NCBI RefSeq assembly: GCF_000143415.4
Contig: NW_003314314.1
Coordinates: 120,873 to 155,251, forward strand
Direction of reading: 5' to 3'
Source of the DNA: Selaginella moellendorffii
Taxonomy: Eukaryota > Streptophyta > Lycopodiopsida > Selaginellales > Selaginellaceae
DNA length: 34,379 nt
The translations under genes were made by a program, and so were the position numbers. This document shows, one piece after another, positions 21,673 through 32,899 of this stretch (positions are counted from its first letter, which is position 1; each line of letters opens with the position of its first letter). The notes under the pieces were generated by a model that had not been told where the DNA came from, did not search any database, and saw only the letters and a list, made by a program, of their open reading frames with translations.

Positions 21673-22663
21673 TATGAGACACAAATCCTTAAACCCTAAA
21701 CTCTAGACCATTTAAGCATTTTAAAGGAAATTAAAACCTTTCTACCTTTGCTCTTCTTGCATCCTCAAACAATAGCTATCTAGAGTGGAGCCAAGAGGGT
21801 GCCATGTGGTAGTGGCTGAAGTGGAAGCTAAACAAGTGTAACACATTTGGACTAAAAGCTCTAACTCGAAAAGTCGAGAGTAAAAGTGGAACTCCCATTA
21901 AAATGCTCAAGGAATAAGCATAAAGCAATTAATAAGCAAGCCTCTTGAAAAGGGAAACAAGAGGATCAACATATGACACATGGAAGTGTCAGAATTGAGT
22001 CCGAGATGGACCTGAGATAGAGTCCGAGAAGGAGTCCAAGATAGAGTCCGAATTGGAGTTTCAGAAAGATGCAAAATGGAATCCGAGATGGACCCGAAAT
22101 GGACCCAAGATGGAGTCTAAAATAAAGTTTGAGATGGACCCAAGATCGAGTCTAGATGGAGTCTAAGAAGGAGTCTGAGATGGAGCCCAAGATGGAGCCT
22201 AAAATGGAGCCTGAGACGGGGACCGGGACTAGGACCAAGATAGAGGCCGAGACCCAGACCGAGTCCAAGACTGTGTCCAAGACCTAGTCTAAATTTGAGT
22301 CTAAATCCGAGGTGAAAGCCCAAAGCAATCATTTCCCAAGTGAGCTTTAAAAGGATAGTAGGGGGAGGATTTCAGTGGAAATAGTTTGGCTAGTAAAGCC
22401 AGTGTGGCTAAGGAAGGTTATACCCACGTGGTGGGTGATAATATAACCATTGAGGAGTTCAAGACTAAAGTGAATATGGATGGAAGTGGGGTAACTTGGT
22501 GAAGTGTTCAAGAACTAGCTCTAGCTCCCCCGAGAGATTGAATAGTCGATGCTCCCAATCTAAGTGTGGGTGGCACTACCTACTTGAATACCTGGCATGA
22601 CTCATCAAAACCTTGCTCTAGCCACATGGCTAGGGCACCCAAATGTAGAAGGTGGAAAGAGTA
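21673..22663 (+). mobile_element. old plus-strand LTR fragment, copy B
   Basis: It starts TATGAGACACAAATCC, close to the young LTR start TGTGAGACACAAAATCC, and contains the decayed array at about 21995-22290. It is the partner of 1031-2011 and preserves about 10 bp at the head-to-head junction that copy A lost. The frame 22117-22332 (minus) is an array shadow. Confidence 0.8.
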
Positions 22664-22788
22664 TCTATTAGGGCATTTCTTAGCCCCAACTATGGATCCA
22701 TCCCTCACATATAACTCACAAAGCCACAATTTCAAACTCAACTACAAGAGAAAATGGGGAGGACCCTTGATATTTCACCCTCGCATGG
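22664..22788 (-). repeat. left part of the decayed element's terminal repeat, copy B
   Basis: It matches A 2011-2136 up to the assembly gap, including GGATCCATCCCTCACATA. Confidence 0.7.
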
Positions 22789-23258
22789 NNNNNNNNNNNN
22801 NNNNNNNNNNNNNNNNNNNNNNNNNNNNNNNNNNNNNNNNNNNNNNNNNNNNNNNNNNNNNNNNNNNNNNNNNNNNNNNNNNNNNNNNNNNNNNNNNNNN
22901 NNNNNNNNNNNNNNNNNNNNNNNNNNNNNNNNNNNNNNNNNNNNNNNNNNNNNNNNNNNNNNNNNNNNNNNNNNNNNNNNNNNNNNNNNNNNNNNNNNNN
23001 NNNNNNNNNNNNNNNNNNNNNNNNNNNNNNNNNNNNNNNNNNNNNNNNNNNNNNNNNNNNNNNNNNNNNNNNNNNNNNNNNNNNNNNNNNNNNNNNNNNN
23101 NNNNNNNNNNNNNNNNNNNNNNNNNNNNNNNNNNNNNNNNNNNNNNNNNNNNNNNNNNNNNNNNNNNNNNNNNNNNNNNNNNNNNNNNNNNNNNNNNNNN
23201 NNNNNNNNNNNNNNNNNNNNNNNNNNNNNNNNNNNNNNNNNNNNNNNNNNNNNNNNNN
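22789..23258. other. assembly gap of 470 N
   Basis: By alignment with copy A (about 2137-2624) the missing sequence should be roughly 490 bp and include the purine-rich low-complexity tract, which probably caused the gap. The open frames that cross the Ns are meaningless. Confidence 1.
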
Positions 23259-25088
23259 ATTAGATACTCAAGAAAGTAGGAAAACAGGGAAAAAAGAGGT
23301 AAAAAGAGCAAAAAAACCAAATGGAAAGAAGCTCAAACACTCTGGAAAGTGAATATGCAAATGCAACCTCAAGCTCATATAGTTTGTGCTCAAAACTTTG
23401 GCTGAGAATGAAGAAGAAAACATAAGAACTATATTGCCGAATGGTGGTAACTATGAAATAAAAGATGAACTATAATGGAAGAAAGTGATGATAGGGGATC
23501 TTAGTAGATGGATGATATGATTGAGTGTGTCCAAGGATGGGCTCTAATCTGATGTAGTGAAATGTGAAGTCATAGCTACTGCTCACACCAAAAACTATTG
23601 GACTATTGCTCAAAAGGTGGCAAACTGCTTCACCTATGATTTGAGCTGGAAGAAAAGGGTGTTGGCTTTGTTGGCCACACCTTCGAAAGCAATTGGATGC
23701 CCTTTACAATCAGGCTATTCTACTAAAAGAAGAAATTAGTTCTAAAAAGAAGAAAGTTGCAGTATGTGACTAGTTCATTGAATATCTCACATGTTGTGCA
23801 TGAGAATATCTTGATTTTTGTTTTTGCTTGTCTGGAAGAGCCTTTATGATGAAGTGTTGTCCACAAATGTCTAGTATGAATGGATGATAAATGGTGGAAG
23901 ATGTGAAAGATATTATTAGGTATGTGTAGTGTGTGGTAGAGAATTCTAGAGTATAGATGATATAGAATGGTGATGAAAATGTGAGGATGGAATTGATGTA
24001 GAGAAAAAAGCTAAAGAAATGAAGCACAAATCAACAAGAGTCGAGAAATTTTCATACAATCAATAATGCAGCTAGAGCGTGTTCATTAAAAGAGACTTTC
24101 TCCACATAATTCCTTGGCCTAAAAAAAGATGTAAAAAGAGTGAGAGCAAAAGAAAAACAAAAAAAAACAAAAAAAGTAAAAAAAATGAGTAGTGCAAGCA
24201 GCTTTTGTGATGGGTGATGATGATGGAAGTGCCAAGAGGATGCAAGGCATCCTATAGAAGGCCTAGAATGCCACTGAAACTGACTTAGTCACCCTCAAGT
24301 GCTAGATTGCATCAAAAATGCCTAAAGTGGTGAATAATGTCACTGTAAGAGAATCTAGGATGCTAGAACTACTTGGAAGGATGGGAGCCTCTTGAGGATG
24401 GTAGAAAGTGTCCCCAAGGACATATGGAAGTCATCATGTGTTACTAATGAAGTGTCGATAGTGTCAGAGAATGCTTTGAGTGTTGTAGTAGGATGAAGTT
24501 GGGATCCAGCCATGAACCTAAGTTTGGGAAGAGTTGAGATGAGGTGCCAAGTTGGGAGAAACTCCAAGGAAAAGTTGAGATGCTACTGGAAAATGCCTAC
24601 CACCTTTATGTCATGGTCGTATCCCAAGTGAGTAGCAAGGTTGGACTGCAGGTCTGGGGTGAGAAATGCCACCAAAAGTGTAGTCACTAAGCTGGAAAGT
24701 CAAAAGTGTACTCAAAGAGAGTGAAAAAGTTATGCTCTCCAAAGTGTTATTGATGCCTTGTGACCCTATTTCATTAACAGCTCCAAAACTACTATATAAA
24801 TGCTAGAGTTAGAAAAGTGCTTGGAGAATCCACCACTTGGACAAAATCCTCACTATGCTGCAACAAAGGAATTGATGTGAAATCCCTAGATGTGTTGAAG
24901 CCAAAGGATCTTTAGACTTGTGTAGTGATGGTAAAGACGTTAAGTGTTAATGTAGTCCAGTCCATGTTGAAGAAGTCAATCATATTGCAGTCAACAACTT
25001 AGATCTCCAACAGTGTGTCATCCTCGATAAGTTTCAGGAAAAAAACCTTGAGAGCCTAGGCAACTTTAATGATGGAAGAAGCATCCAC
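23259..25088. other. non-coding part of the decayed element, copy B
   Basis: This is collinear with A 2625-4184. It includes 81 bp (23614-23694) and about 225 bp (24717-24942) that copy A lacks. No domain is recognisable. The frame 23557-23739 (plus) is open only in copy B. Confidence 0.55.
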
Positions 25089-25553
25089 TTAAGATAAGCT
25101 AGATGGAAGTAGAGAATGATCATGGGTATTGAGAAGAGTTGCTGCATAAATGCCATTAGTAATTGTTGATTCTCCCTTAGCCCAAGTTGTCATGTAAGTC
25201 TGTCCTAATATGATGGAGCCCTTCAGCTTGCCAAATCCTAGCTGTTGGAAGTCCACAACAAGGAAATTTAGCATGGAAACCACTCCTTGCACCAAGATCT
25301 TGACATTCTAACAAATGTCTATAGGGACAATTCAGTGATTGGCAAACATTTTGAGGATGACAACTGTGTTTGTCACCACTTCCAAGCAACTAAAAAGTGC
25401 CAAGTTGAGGGAGATGATGTTGCTCTGGGATCTAGAATCAAGTAATGCTTGTGCTGTCAAAGATATATCACTGATGTGGACCTCCACAAAGAATGCTTTG
25501 GGATCATGAGTGGTCTGAGTGTTGATGATGTGCATGTCATGCTGATGTTTCAC
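25089..25553 (-). pseudogene. retropepsin-like remnant, copy B
   Basis: The minus-strand frame 25553-25332 contains VEVHISD, then AQALLDSRSQSNIISLNLA, the active-site strand and flap-side region of a retroviral-type aspartic protease. The expected D-S-G reads D-S-R. A stop follows, and the frame 25295-25089 continues with FLVVDF and SIILGQTYMTTWAKG, which resembles the conserved ILG region near the end of these proteases. Copy A has the same Arg, so the loss of Gly predates the duplication. Confidence 0.6.
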
Positions 25554-26361
25554 GGGGATGCCTGTGGACTTGGCAAAAGCCTCCAGCTAAGGAGTAAAGC
25601 CGGGTACATATCGCAAAAGCTCACCAAGTATGATCTAGACTGGCATGTCAACAATCTAAGCAAGAACCTCTTGTGGGACTCGAGAAAGAGTGGAGGGCAG
25701 CTGGGAGACCCCACATTGAAAGTTGGATGAATATCTGGTTGTTGGATTTGAAGTTGTGGCCAAGGATGTGGGTGGCGTTGCAAATACTGAAGTATGGGGT
25801 AATTTGCATGCCATGAGAGATGGGGAAGTTCTAGAAACTAGAGCTGGATCCTGCTCACCATCAATATTTGGGGTTAAAAGGAGAAACCTTCTTGTGCCCT
25901 TGAGTCATAGCAGCCATTTTATAACCGTCCTTTACAACATAAACTATGTTAGCGTGTATTGGTGTCTTTCCACAGCTTGACGAAGGGGTGTCTTCAATCG
26001 CTTTCTACTCTAGTTGTTGCTGGTATTTATCTCTAGCCATGGAAGAAATATGTTGCTACTAGAAGTTGCTGTTGAACATGCTGAACAGAAGGTGGTCGAA
26101 GTTTTAAGTGAAGCTTCCAACATCTCTCTATGCTGTGTGTTGTAACATCACAATGCGATTAAGTACCAAGAACGAGGAGGGAATCTCAGTCTCTCTACCT
26201 ACTATAAGTGGCATACTCTAAGCTCCTCAAGTAGCTTCTCTTGCATTTATCACTGTTGCTAGATGATCTCCTTGTATTTTGCAAGCTCTAACAATGCCTT
26301 CTCAATCATTGAGGGAACTCTATCATCATTGTGCAAGGCTGGAGAAGAATGGATCATGGTA
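25554..26361 (-). pseudogene. gag linker remnant, copy B
   Basis: This is collinear with A 4621-5432, where gag-linker frames occur on the minus strand. It is cut on the right by a deletion, so the gag core seen in copy A at 5760-5966 is missing. Confidence 0.45.
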
Positions 26362-26377
26362 TCAAGAATGGATCATC
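26362..26377. other. deletion junction with 16-bp filler
   Basis: Copy B jumps from the equivalent of A 5432 to A 7790. The 16 bp between (TCAAGAATGGATCATC) largely repeats AAGAATGGATCAT found 15-20 bp upstream, as in end-joining with templated insertion. Confidence 0.8.
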
Positions 26378-27902
26378 CTTAAGTCCAATCTAACCCGAGG
26401 AGGGGGATTAGGAGAAAATTTACAAATTTGTAGATGGATGGTTAACACTTTATTGCTCGTGCAGTAAATAGTTAAATCCAAGTAGAACCAAGTAGGAGAT
26501 GGTGTAATAAATGGGGACCTTGGCAAGGGAACTTAACTAATGCCAAGGCAAAGGTGGTCGAATAGAAAAGATAAGTTGGCAAATTAGAAAAAAAATATTT
26601 ATGACTTATATCAAATTCCAAACCCTTTGTGCAACAAAATGAAGATTTGGTACGCACTTAATATCTTTTACGAACACTAACTCCCAATATCCAACTTTTG
26701 CATGTAAAATAGTATTAAATGGTGTTTAGCCCAATTTTGGCATACTAGTGGCCTATAACAAAAAGGTGGATACCCCACTGACTAAAGCAACATGGAACTT
26801 GAGATTATTCCCAAGCTAGATGCAGAATCATGGCAATACAACCTAGCAGGAGCCAAATTAATATCTTAGATGCTTCCAAATACTATCTTTACTATACATT
26901 TAGAACCCCCCACAACCCCTCATCCCTCACCCTAGAAAAATGTATGCTTTTAGGCTTTCACCCCAATCTTAAGAACTAGTTTATGGGATTTGAAAATTTA
27001 CTAGATATGGAATAGAATTAAATTGTGAATTCGGATGTAGGAACAACACTATGGCACTCTCTAGATTCCATAGATATGCCTTTTAGATAGATTTAACCAC
27101 TTACTATAAATAGCACAAAGGACTGAATGGAACCAATACATAAGGTATGATAGTGAGGCTATTTGGTGGACACAATAAGTTATCATAAAGCATTATTGAG
27201 GAACTAAACACATGAGGGTTCTTGTCATTAGCTAGTGCAACATATAACACATTTAGCTAATAATATATAAAAAATTTCACTAGCATAAGAGGAAACAATA
27301 ATAAAGTGGTGCAATTGTATCGACCTTTATGGCAGAAGAGAGAGTGTCCAAAAGTACTAGTTAACAAGTATTTTTTGATACATGAAGCCACATTTATGAT
27401 ATTTTACAGTATATGCCCAATGTACATGATAGAATGATGCTAACTAGGCATAATTATACTAATTGTGAAATTTTGGAATTTGGTGAATATAAAGTTCTAC
27501 TCGGACTTTTAATACAGAAAAATACACTAAGAATATTAGGAAATCCTCTTGATTGGAACTTTGGACACATCTAGAAAGATTGTTGTTGAGAAGAAACAAA
27601 TTAATATCCTTGCAAGGATTTTATATTGCCAAAGTAACCTAGTGTTCTGGAGATTCTAGCATCTTTGTCAAATTCTTCTAGTCAAGCTGGGTAGACTCAC
27701 TAGTCTATTCGTATTTAAAAGTGCCCTTATAATAAAGTTGGTTGGGCTCACTAGTCCTTCAGGAGTTTTTTTCTAAAATCTAAGAGCACTCGATTCCTCA
27801 TGATTGTCAAGAGTCTATAATAGAAGCATGTGATTTTTAACTCTATAACTTTCTTCTAGCCAATTCACCAAATTCACCTAGGTGTTAAGACCAAACATTA
27901 CA
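26378..27902. other. AT-rich non-coding part of copy B with the empty insertion site
   Basis: No gene is visible. The sequence around 27376-27410 reads through GAAGCCACATTTATGATATT without the LARD-like element and so records the pre-insertion state of copy A 8882/16752. Confidence 0.8.
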
Positions 27903-28099
27903 CAATACATAAAATATTGAACACATACCATCTACAAGATCTCTTCTAGTTATGATGTCTATAGGCAAAAATTTAAAACTATAGTTGAAATATAAAGAAC
28001 AAATAAGCAATTAAAAACACAAAGGCTTTGATTTTCTTACTTTCCCAAACATTTCAATCAGCAATGTTAATTTAACTTTTTTTTGATCCCTTGGGCAGT
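27903..28099 (-). repeat. 197-bp block, inverted relative to copy A 17261-17457
   Basis: It is the reverse complement of the copy A block, with direct-orientation flanks on both sides. Confidence 0.9.
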
Positions 28100-29098
28100 T
28101 TTCCACCATAAAGGATTAAAGGATAATAGTAATATTGATGGGAGAGGGAGAGAAAATACAAAAGAAAGCCTTAAGAAAAGTAAAGAATAATTGAGTAAGT
28201 GAGTGTTGTGATGGAAAATAATATTGGCATTGCTGATTATGTCAGTGTTAAGGAGGACAAACCTCTACATAGCCATGATAATTAACATCATAGTAGGGAA
28301 TTTTTAATCATTAGGCAGCAGTGCTTCTTTGTACTCACTCATGTTGGTGTTGTTGGAGTTTTTGCTTCACATAAATATCCTATTTAAATACTATGATTTA
28401 TTAAACAATTAAAAAACTATATCTTTAATCTAATTTTAAATCCATTTTATTTATTTAAAATATATAATTTTTATTACTTTTATTGTAAAAATTACTATAA
28501 AGTTTTTGATATTAATTGGTATATTGAGAACTTTAAAATATCATTATTTTAATATTTTTAAGATAAAATATATATTATTATCAGCTAATGCAATTGTAAA
28601 AAATTTAGTAGTTGTATACCAGTCTGGTGTTATACTTTTAGAATACCTTTATATTGTGTGTGTGTGTGTGTGTGTGTGTAACTAAATATATATTAAATTA
28701 TAATATTTTCTCAAGAAACATAAAATAGTGAAACTAATAAAACTTTATTACAAATAAAAATTTGCTTTAAATATTAGCTTTTTTTATTTCATAGATTTTA
28801 AGAACCCATAAAAATATAAACTTGCAACATAATAACTAAATAAAGGAAAATGTCAAAGGCCAAATGTAAAGAGTAAAAATAATCAATTAATAATCAAATT
28901 TCTACTTGGATTACAATTCTCAATTTAATCAGTATTTAGTAGGAACTTTTATTTATAATAACCAAACGAAGACAAGTGTTTCTACTTATCAATTTCCTAT
29001 ACAAGAGTATCTAAAAGAGTGCTTGTGTGTGGAGGCTGGTAAAATGTTGCAATGCTGATCTATCTATCAAACTGCAAGAAATTGCAGAGGTGAAGGGA
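28100..29098. other. AT-rich right part of copy B
   Basis: It matches A 17458-18375 except for about 79 extra bp at 28226-28304. It includes the 25-bp (TG)n tract at 28655-28679. No gene is visible. Confidence 0.65.
28655..28679. repeat. (TG)n microsatellite, copy B
   Basis: This 25-bp uninterrupted tract is the same length as at 17932-17956. Confidence 0.95.
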
Positions 29099-29292
29099 AG
29101 TCTCTTGCCAATTGTTACAAGTGCGATGGCCTTTAGACTCTCGTTCACGATTTGAAGCTTTCTTTGATGCTCACGAACAGCAATCTTACAAGTTTGATTG
29201 GTGGCGACGTGCAGAAATTTAGTTTTTTTCCCATACAATGGTAACAACTTTGACTGTCTGGAAGGAGGTGGGCAAGCCTTTTCCCTTTTCAT
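29099..29292 (-). pseudogene. possible exon remnant cut at the duplication edge
   Basis: A minus-strand frame starting at 29292 (MKREKACPPPSRQ...) stays open across the duplication boundary at 29098. The part outside the repeat is basic and could form a helix (VREHQRKLQIVNESLKAI). I do not recognise it. The frame inside the duplicated segment (29011-29098) is most likely fortuitous. It may be a broken host exon or a retroelement fragment. Confidence 0.3.
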
Positions 29293-30639
29293 CCGCTTAT
29301 GACCTTCTAGACCAAGTCAAATGGCTTTATACCATATGGAACAACTGGAGGTGCGTACATATTAGCTCCTGAGTTCTTGCTCTAACGTGGTGTCGTGGTG
29401 TCGTGTGCCTGGGTGCCTAGAAAGTCGAACACCTTCGCTATCACCATCGTTACCCCACAGTCCAGCAGGAGATTTAAGGCAAAGCGTCCTTTATCAACGT
29501 GCACGTCTTCAAAGGCTTTGGAATTCTTCTAGTCTCATGTGATTTTGCTTTTCCCAGAACCACTGGAGGTTCTTGTTAATAGTATGACTCTCATCATTGT
29601 TTTTTCTTGTTTCGTTCTTTTTATTTCACAGGTGGAGTTGCTAAACTACCAGTGGATTGAAGATCGTTCATTTGGTCGGGTCGGTTCAAATTTACATGCT
29701 ATGTGATGGTAATGCATGTAAGATCTTATTTTCCTGAGCTGGATTTGTTTTTCCATTTTTTAATCAAGTTACGGGGACAAACTGATCAGGAATCCTTGCA
29801 AACGTACAAGAAGATCCACGATGTTAGAGACAAGTCTACAGATTGCAAATACTCGGCCTACATGGTAAAGTTCACGAGTTTTTCGGGGGATGCCTTGCCA
29901 AGCGGCCGCGCCGCCAAGCCCTAGCGTGCTCTAGGTATCATCTTGTTGCTAAGATCAAAGTCGGATCTCGGACCTTTCAGAGATTCAAACATTATAAATT
30001 TGAACATTAAATCATCCTTTTTACAGCTAAATCAAAGAAAATGATATGAAAAAAACTATCACGAGTCTGAACTATTCCGCTGCTCACTGCTCTTTAGCTG
30101 CTTCCACTTTTCTTTTTGAAGCTGCTGCCCCTGCTTGGTTTAAGAAATTTTTCGTCTTTAAGCTGCTCAATCTTAGCTGTTTCAGCCTGCTCCCTTTCTC
30201 TCCAAGTTTTAAAATCATCTTACAGTTTTCCATTCCCACTTGCTCGATTCTTATGATCTCTGACGCTGGTTTTATCTTTCGCAGCCTCCTATGATCTGGA
30301 CCAAGTTGGCAGTCAGACTATTTTCCAAATAGAAAAGAAACATAATCTCTCAAGGTTATTTACTCACAAGTTGGCCAGAATAAGCAGCTCCTTAGCGTAG
30401 TCTCTGAGATGTTTTATTTATTTAGTCTCGAAGAGACGGCCTCCAACGATCTGGACCAAGTTGGAGCTCAGAAGATATTCCACCAGAGGAGAAAATTAAA
30501 AAACAAAAAAAATACCATAGGATTTGTTGCTGATACTAAAGGAGCTACCATCACAATTTGTGTGTCGCTGCAGCTTGCTTCTTCTGTTTAACAACACGGA
30601 TGAAATGAATGGAAGAGGAAAAAGCGAATGACTCTACGT
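29293..30639. other. mixed intergenic stretch without a confident gene
   Basis: A 45-codon minus-strand frame (29382-29519) contains LNLLLDCGVTMVIAKVFDFLG in two overlapping halves, faintly like a retropepsin active site with D-C-G. On the plus strand, a pyrimidine-rich tract ending TTTCACAG at about 29631 resembles a splice acceptor before a short frame beginning VELLNYQWIEDR. The minus strand at about 30080-30230 can encode a charged helix (WREREQAETAKIEQ). 30291-30340 and 30446-30490 share a GATCTGGACCAAGTTGG repeat. None of these makes a supported gene. Confidence 0.4.
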
Positions 30640-32899
30640 ACCCTCAGTCCACATTTCTCGATTGTAAAGGTGGCCATTGAACCTCTGAATCGCTTTCTTC
30701 GAGTTCGAGATCATCTTGCCATCATCATCTTCTATCATCCAAGCACCTGTAAGAGTGATACTGGACAGCATTGAAGCTCTCGTCCCGTTTCCGTCAACTA
30801 GAGAGCTTTGTCTTTGATCCGTCTTGGCATCTCATCTTCTCCTTCATCTCGCTGTTCTCACGCCAACGTTTGATGGACTCTTCTCCACTCGGCTGGCTGA
30901 CTGCTCCGATCTCGGCCACTGTCTCGGCGAGCTCCGCTTGAGAAGCCCAGATCTTGACAAAATTATCTGCTATCTCCCGATTGATCAAGATATCTCCGAA
31001 ACTTTGGAGTCGAGGGAGGATATCTCCTTGAAGAGGTTGATCTTCTCTTGACTTAGAAGTGTGGAGACTGGTCTCTGGCGCTTTGGAGGCTTGCTACTGC
31101 TTCCCTGCGCTGCTCGAGCTGTCAGTACTTGGCTTGCACCTCTGTTCTGTATTTGACTCTCGAGAGCTGGTTACTTCTTGAACTTCCATTCTCGTTTCTT
31201 CGACATGCTTAGAACCTCTGGCAGTTAGGGAATGCTTCCGCCACTTCAGGCCTTGATCGTGCTGAGAAGCTTGAGCGGAAGCATGCAAAAACACAGCTTC
31301 CTGCGAAGCCAGATGCTCCTTCTTGTCGCATGTAGCGTCCATCTGATCCGTCAAACCTCTGGAGCGCGGCGCTCCATGTGCTCTCACATCGGTTCTCCTC
31401 GGCTTGTCTTCTTCATCCTTCAGAGCTCCTCGCCCAAAGCTTTGCTGTGCATCTGGCACGTCGCTCTCTCCTCCAGCGCCTCGAGTCCCGTGATCCTCTC
31501 CATCAGCTGCCAGTTACTTGCTTCTCCAGCCTCGCCTTTGCGCTTCCAAACTCCGCCATCACGTGCTCTTGCCGAGAGCTCCACCTCGTGCAGCGGATTC
31601 GACTCCGTCAGCCATTATCCCCTGGGGCTTCTCCTTCAAGAACTCCTGTCCGAACACTTCCCTCATTCCACCAGATGACAGAGAACGTCTAGCGTAGTCT
31701 GTCTTATAGTCTCCACAGCCATCCGAAACCCCAGTCACGAGCAGCTTCAGCTATATCGTCTTCTCGCCATCTTGCAGCCATCTGACACTGGTTTACGTCG
31801 TTCCTCGCTACTATCATGGACAGCCTTACCGCAGCAGGCGCTCCTGAATCATCTCCATCCACTGGAAAGCCGATAAGATAGATTCGTCCTTGCTCCAGAC
31901 ACTGTAGAGTGTAGCCCAACTTGATCCATTGATCCTCTCTTGACTTAGAAGAGTATGGAGGCGGGTTAGATGCGGAAGTTTGATGGACTCTGCTGCACTT
32001 CCAGCCGACTGCTCTGCCTGGAGCCTCGTCAACCACCACTTTCGACTCTCCATCTCGGCCACCATCTTCCGAAACTTTCAATTCCAGTCGTTGATCTTCC
32101 CTCGACTTAGATTGTGGAGACTGGTCTCTAGCTCAGACTTGACGCTTTAGTGACCTGCTACTGTGGTGCTCGACTTGCTTGGATATTTGGCCACAGCTCC
32201 AAGTTTTCCCACTCCAACTTTTGGATTTGATTTCCCTTGAAGCAATCTGACACTGAGTTCTTTGCTGATACTTTCATCCGAGCAGCTGTATGAGCATTCC
32301 TGGACAGCCCTGACCCGTTTTCAAAGTCTCCGTCAACTAGAGAGCTCTACCAGATGACAGAGAACGTCGAGCGTATTCTGTCTTATAGTCTCTGCAGCCC
32401 TCTCTGTGAATCCAAATACCCCCACTGTCATGAGCAGCTTCAACTATATCATATTCTCACCATCACCATCTCGTTGCAGTCGTTCCCTTGCTACTATTCC
32501 TTCAAGCTGTGAACATTATACCGCAGCAGTATCTCCTGTCTCATCTCTGTCGACTGGAAAGCTGATAAGATAGATCCCTCCTTGCTCCAGACACTGTAGA
32601 GTGTAGTCAAACTTGATCCATTGATCTTCTCTTGACTTAGAAGAGTGTGGACGCTGGTCGCTGGCCTGTTTAGACGCCTGAAGTGTGATGGACTTCTCTG
32701 CCTGGAGCCCCGAGACACAGTCGTCACGTGCTGCTTTCACGTCTTGGACAGCTGCAAATCTTTGGAGTCGAGTCCTCGAGAAGGTCAATCTTCTCTCAAC
32801 TTAACTGGTCTATAGCTTTAGTGGCTTCCTACTGTGCTGCTCAACTTGCTTGGAGATCCAACTTCTGGATTTGACTCTTGAGAGTTGGCTTCTCCGATG
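30640..32899 (-). pseudogene. array of degenerate coiled-coil-like coding fragments
   Basis: On the minus strand several related pieces recur. A TLLSQEKIN / SKSREDQ block (the same DNA in two frames) lies near 31055, 31950 and 32640, with a weaker form near 32110 and 32800. A KHVEETRxEV block occurs near 31200 and 32985. A YTLQCLEQG..IYLI block occurs near 31890 and 32585. The main unit repeats with a period of about 680-690 bp (31698 against 32377; 31920 against 32612). Frames such as 31459-31094, 32081-31704 and 30988-30794 are rich in E, K, Q and L, like coiled coils, but stops and frameshifts separate them. They could also be exons of a repetitive gene with very short introns; RNA data would decide. 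Higher GC than the transposon flanks suggests gene-derived sequence. Confidence 0.5.

Larger units (their letters stand above)
20983..29098 (+). repeat. segmental duplication copy B
   Basis: This matches copy A from 21375 to 29098. Its left part (20983-21374) has no partner in the window because copy A is interrupted there by the element ending at 731. It lacks the 8883-16751 element, 2,357 bp equivalent to A 5433-7789, and carries a 197-bp block in the opposite orientation. The last 218 bp (28881-29098) are identical to copy A. Confidence 0.88.

Noticed and set aside
22566-23320. Frames of 169-237 codons
   Set aside because: They run through the 470-N assembly gap.
31232-31692. Plus-strand frames of 104 and 148 codons
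   Set aside because: Antisense to coiled-coil-like minus-strand frames, with no splice or start context. Composition (S, L, P rich) is that of a shadow of E/K/Q-rich coding.
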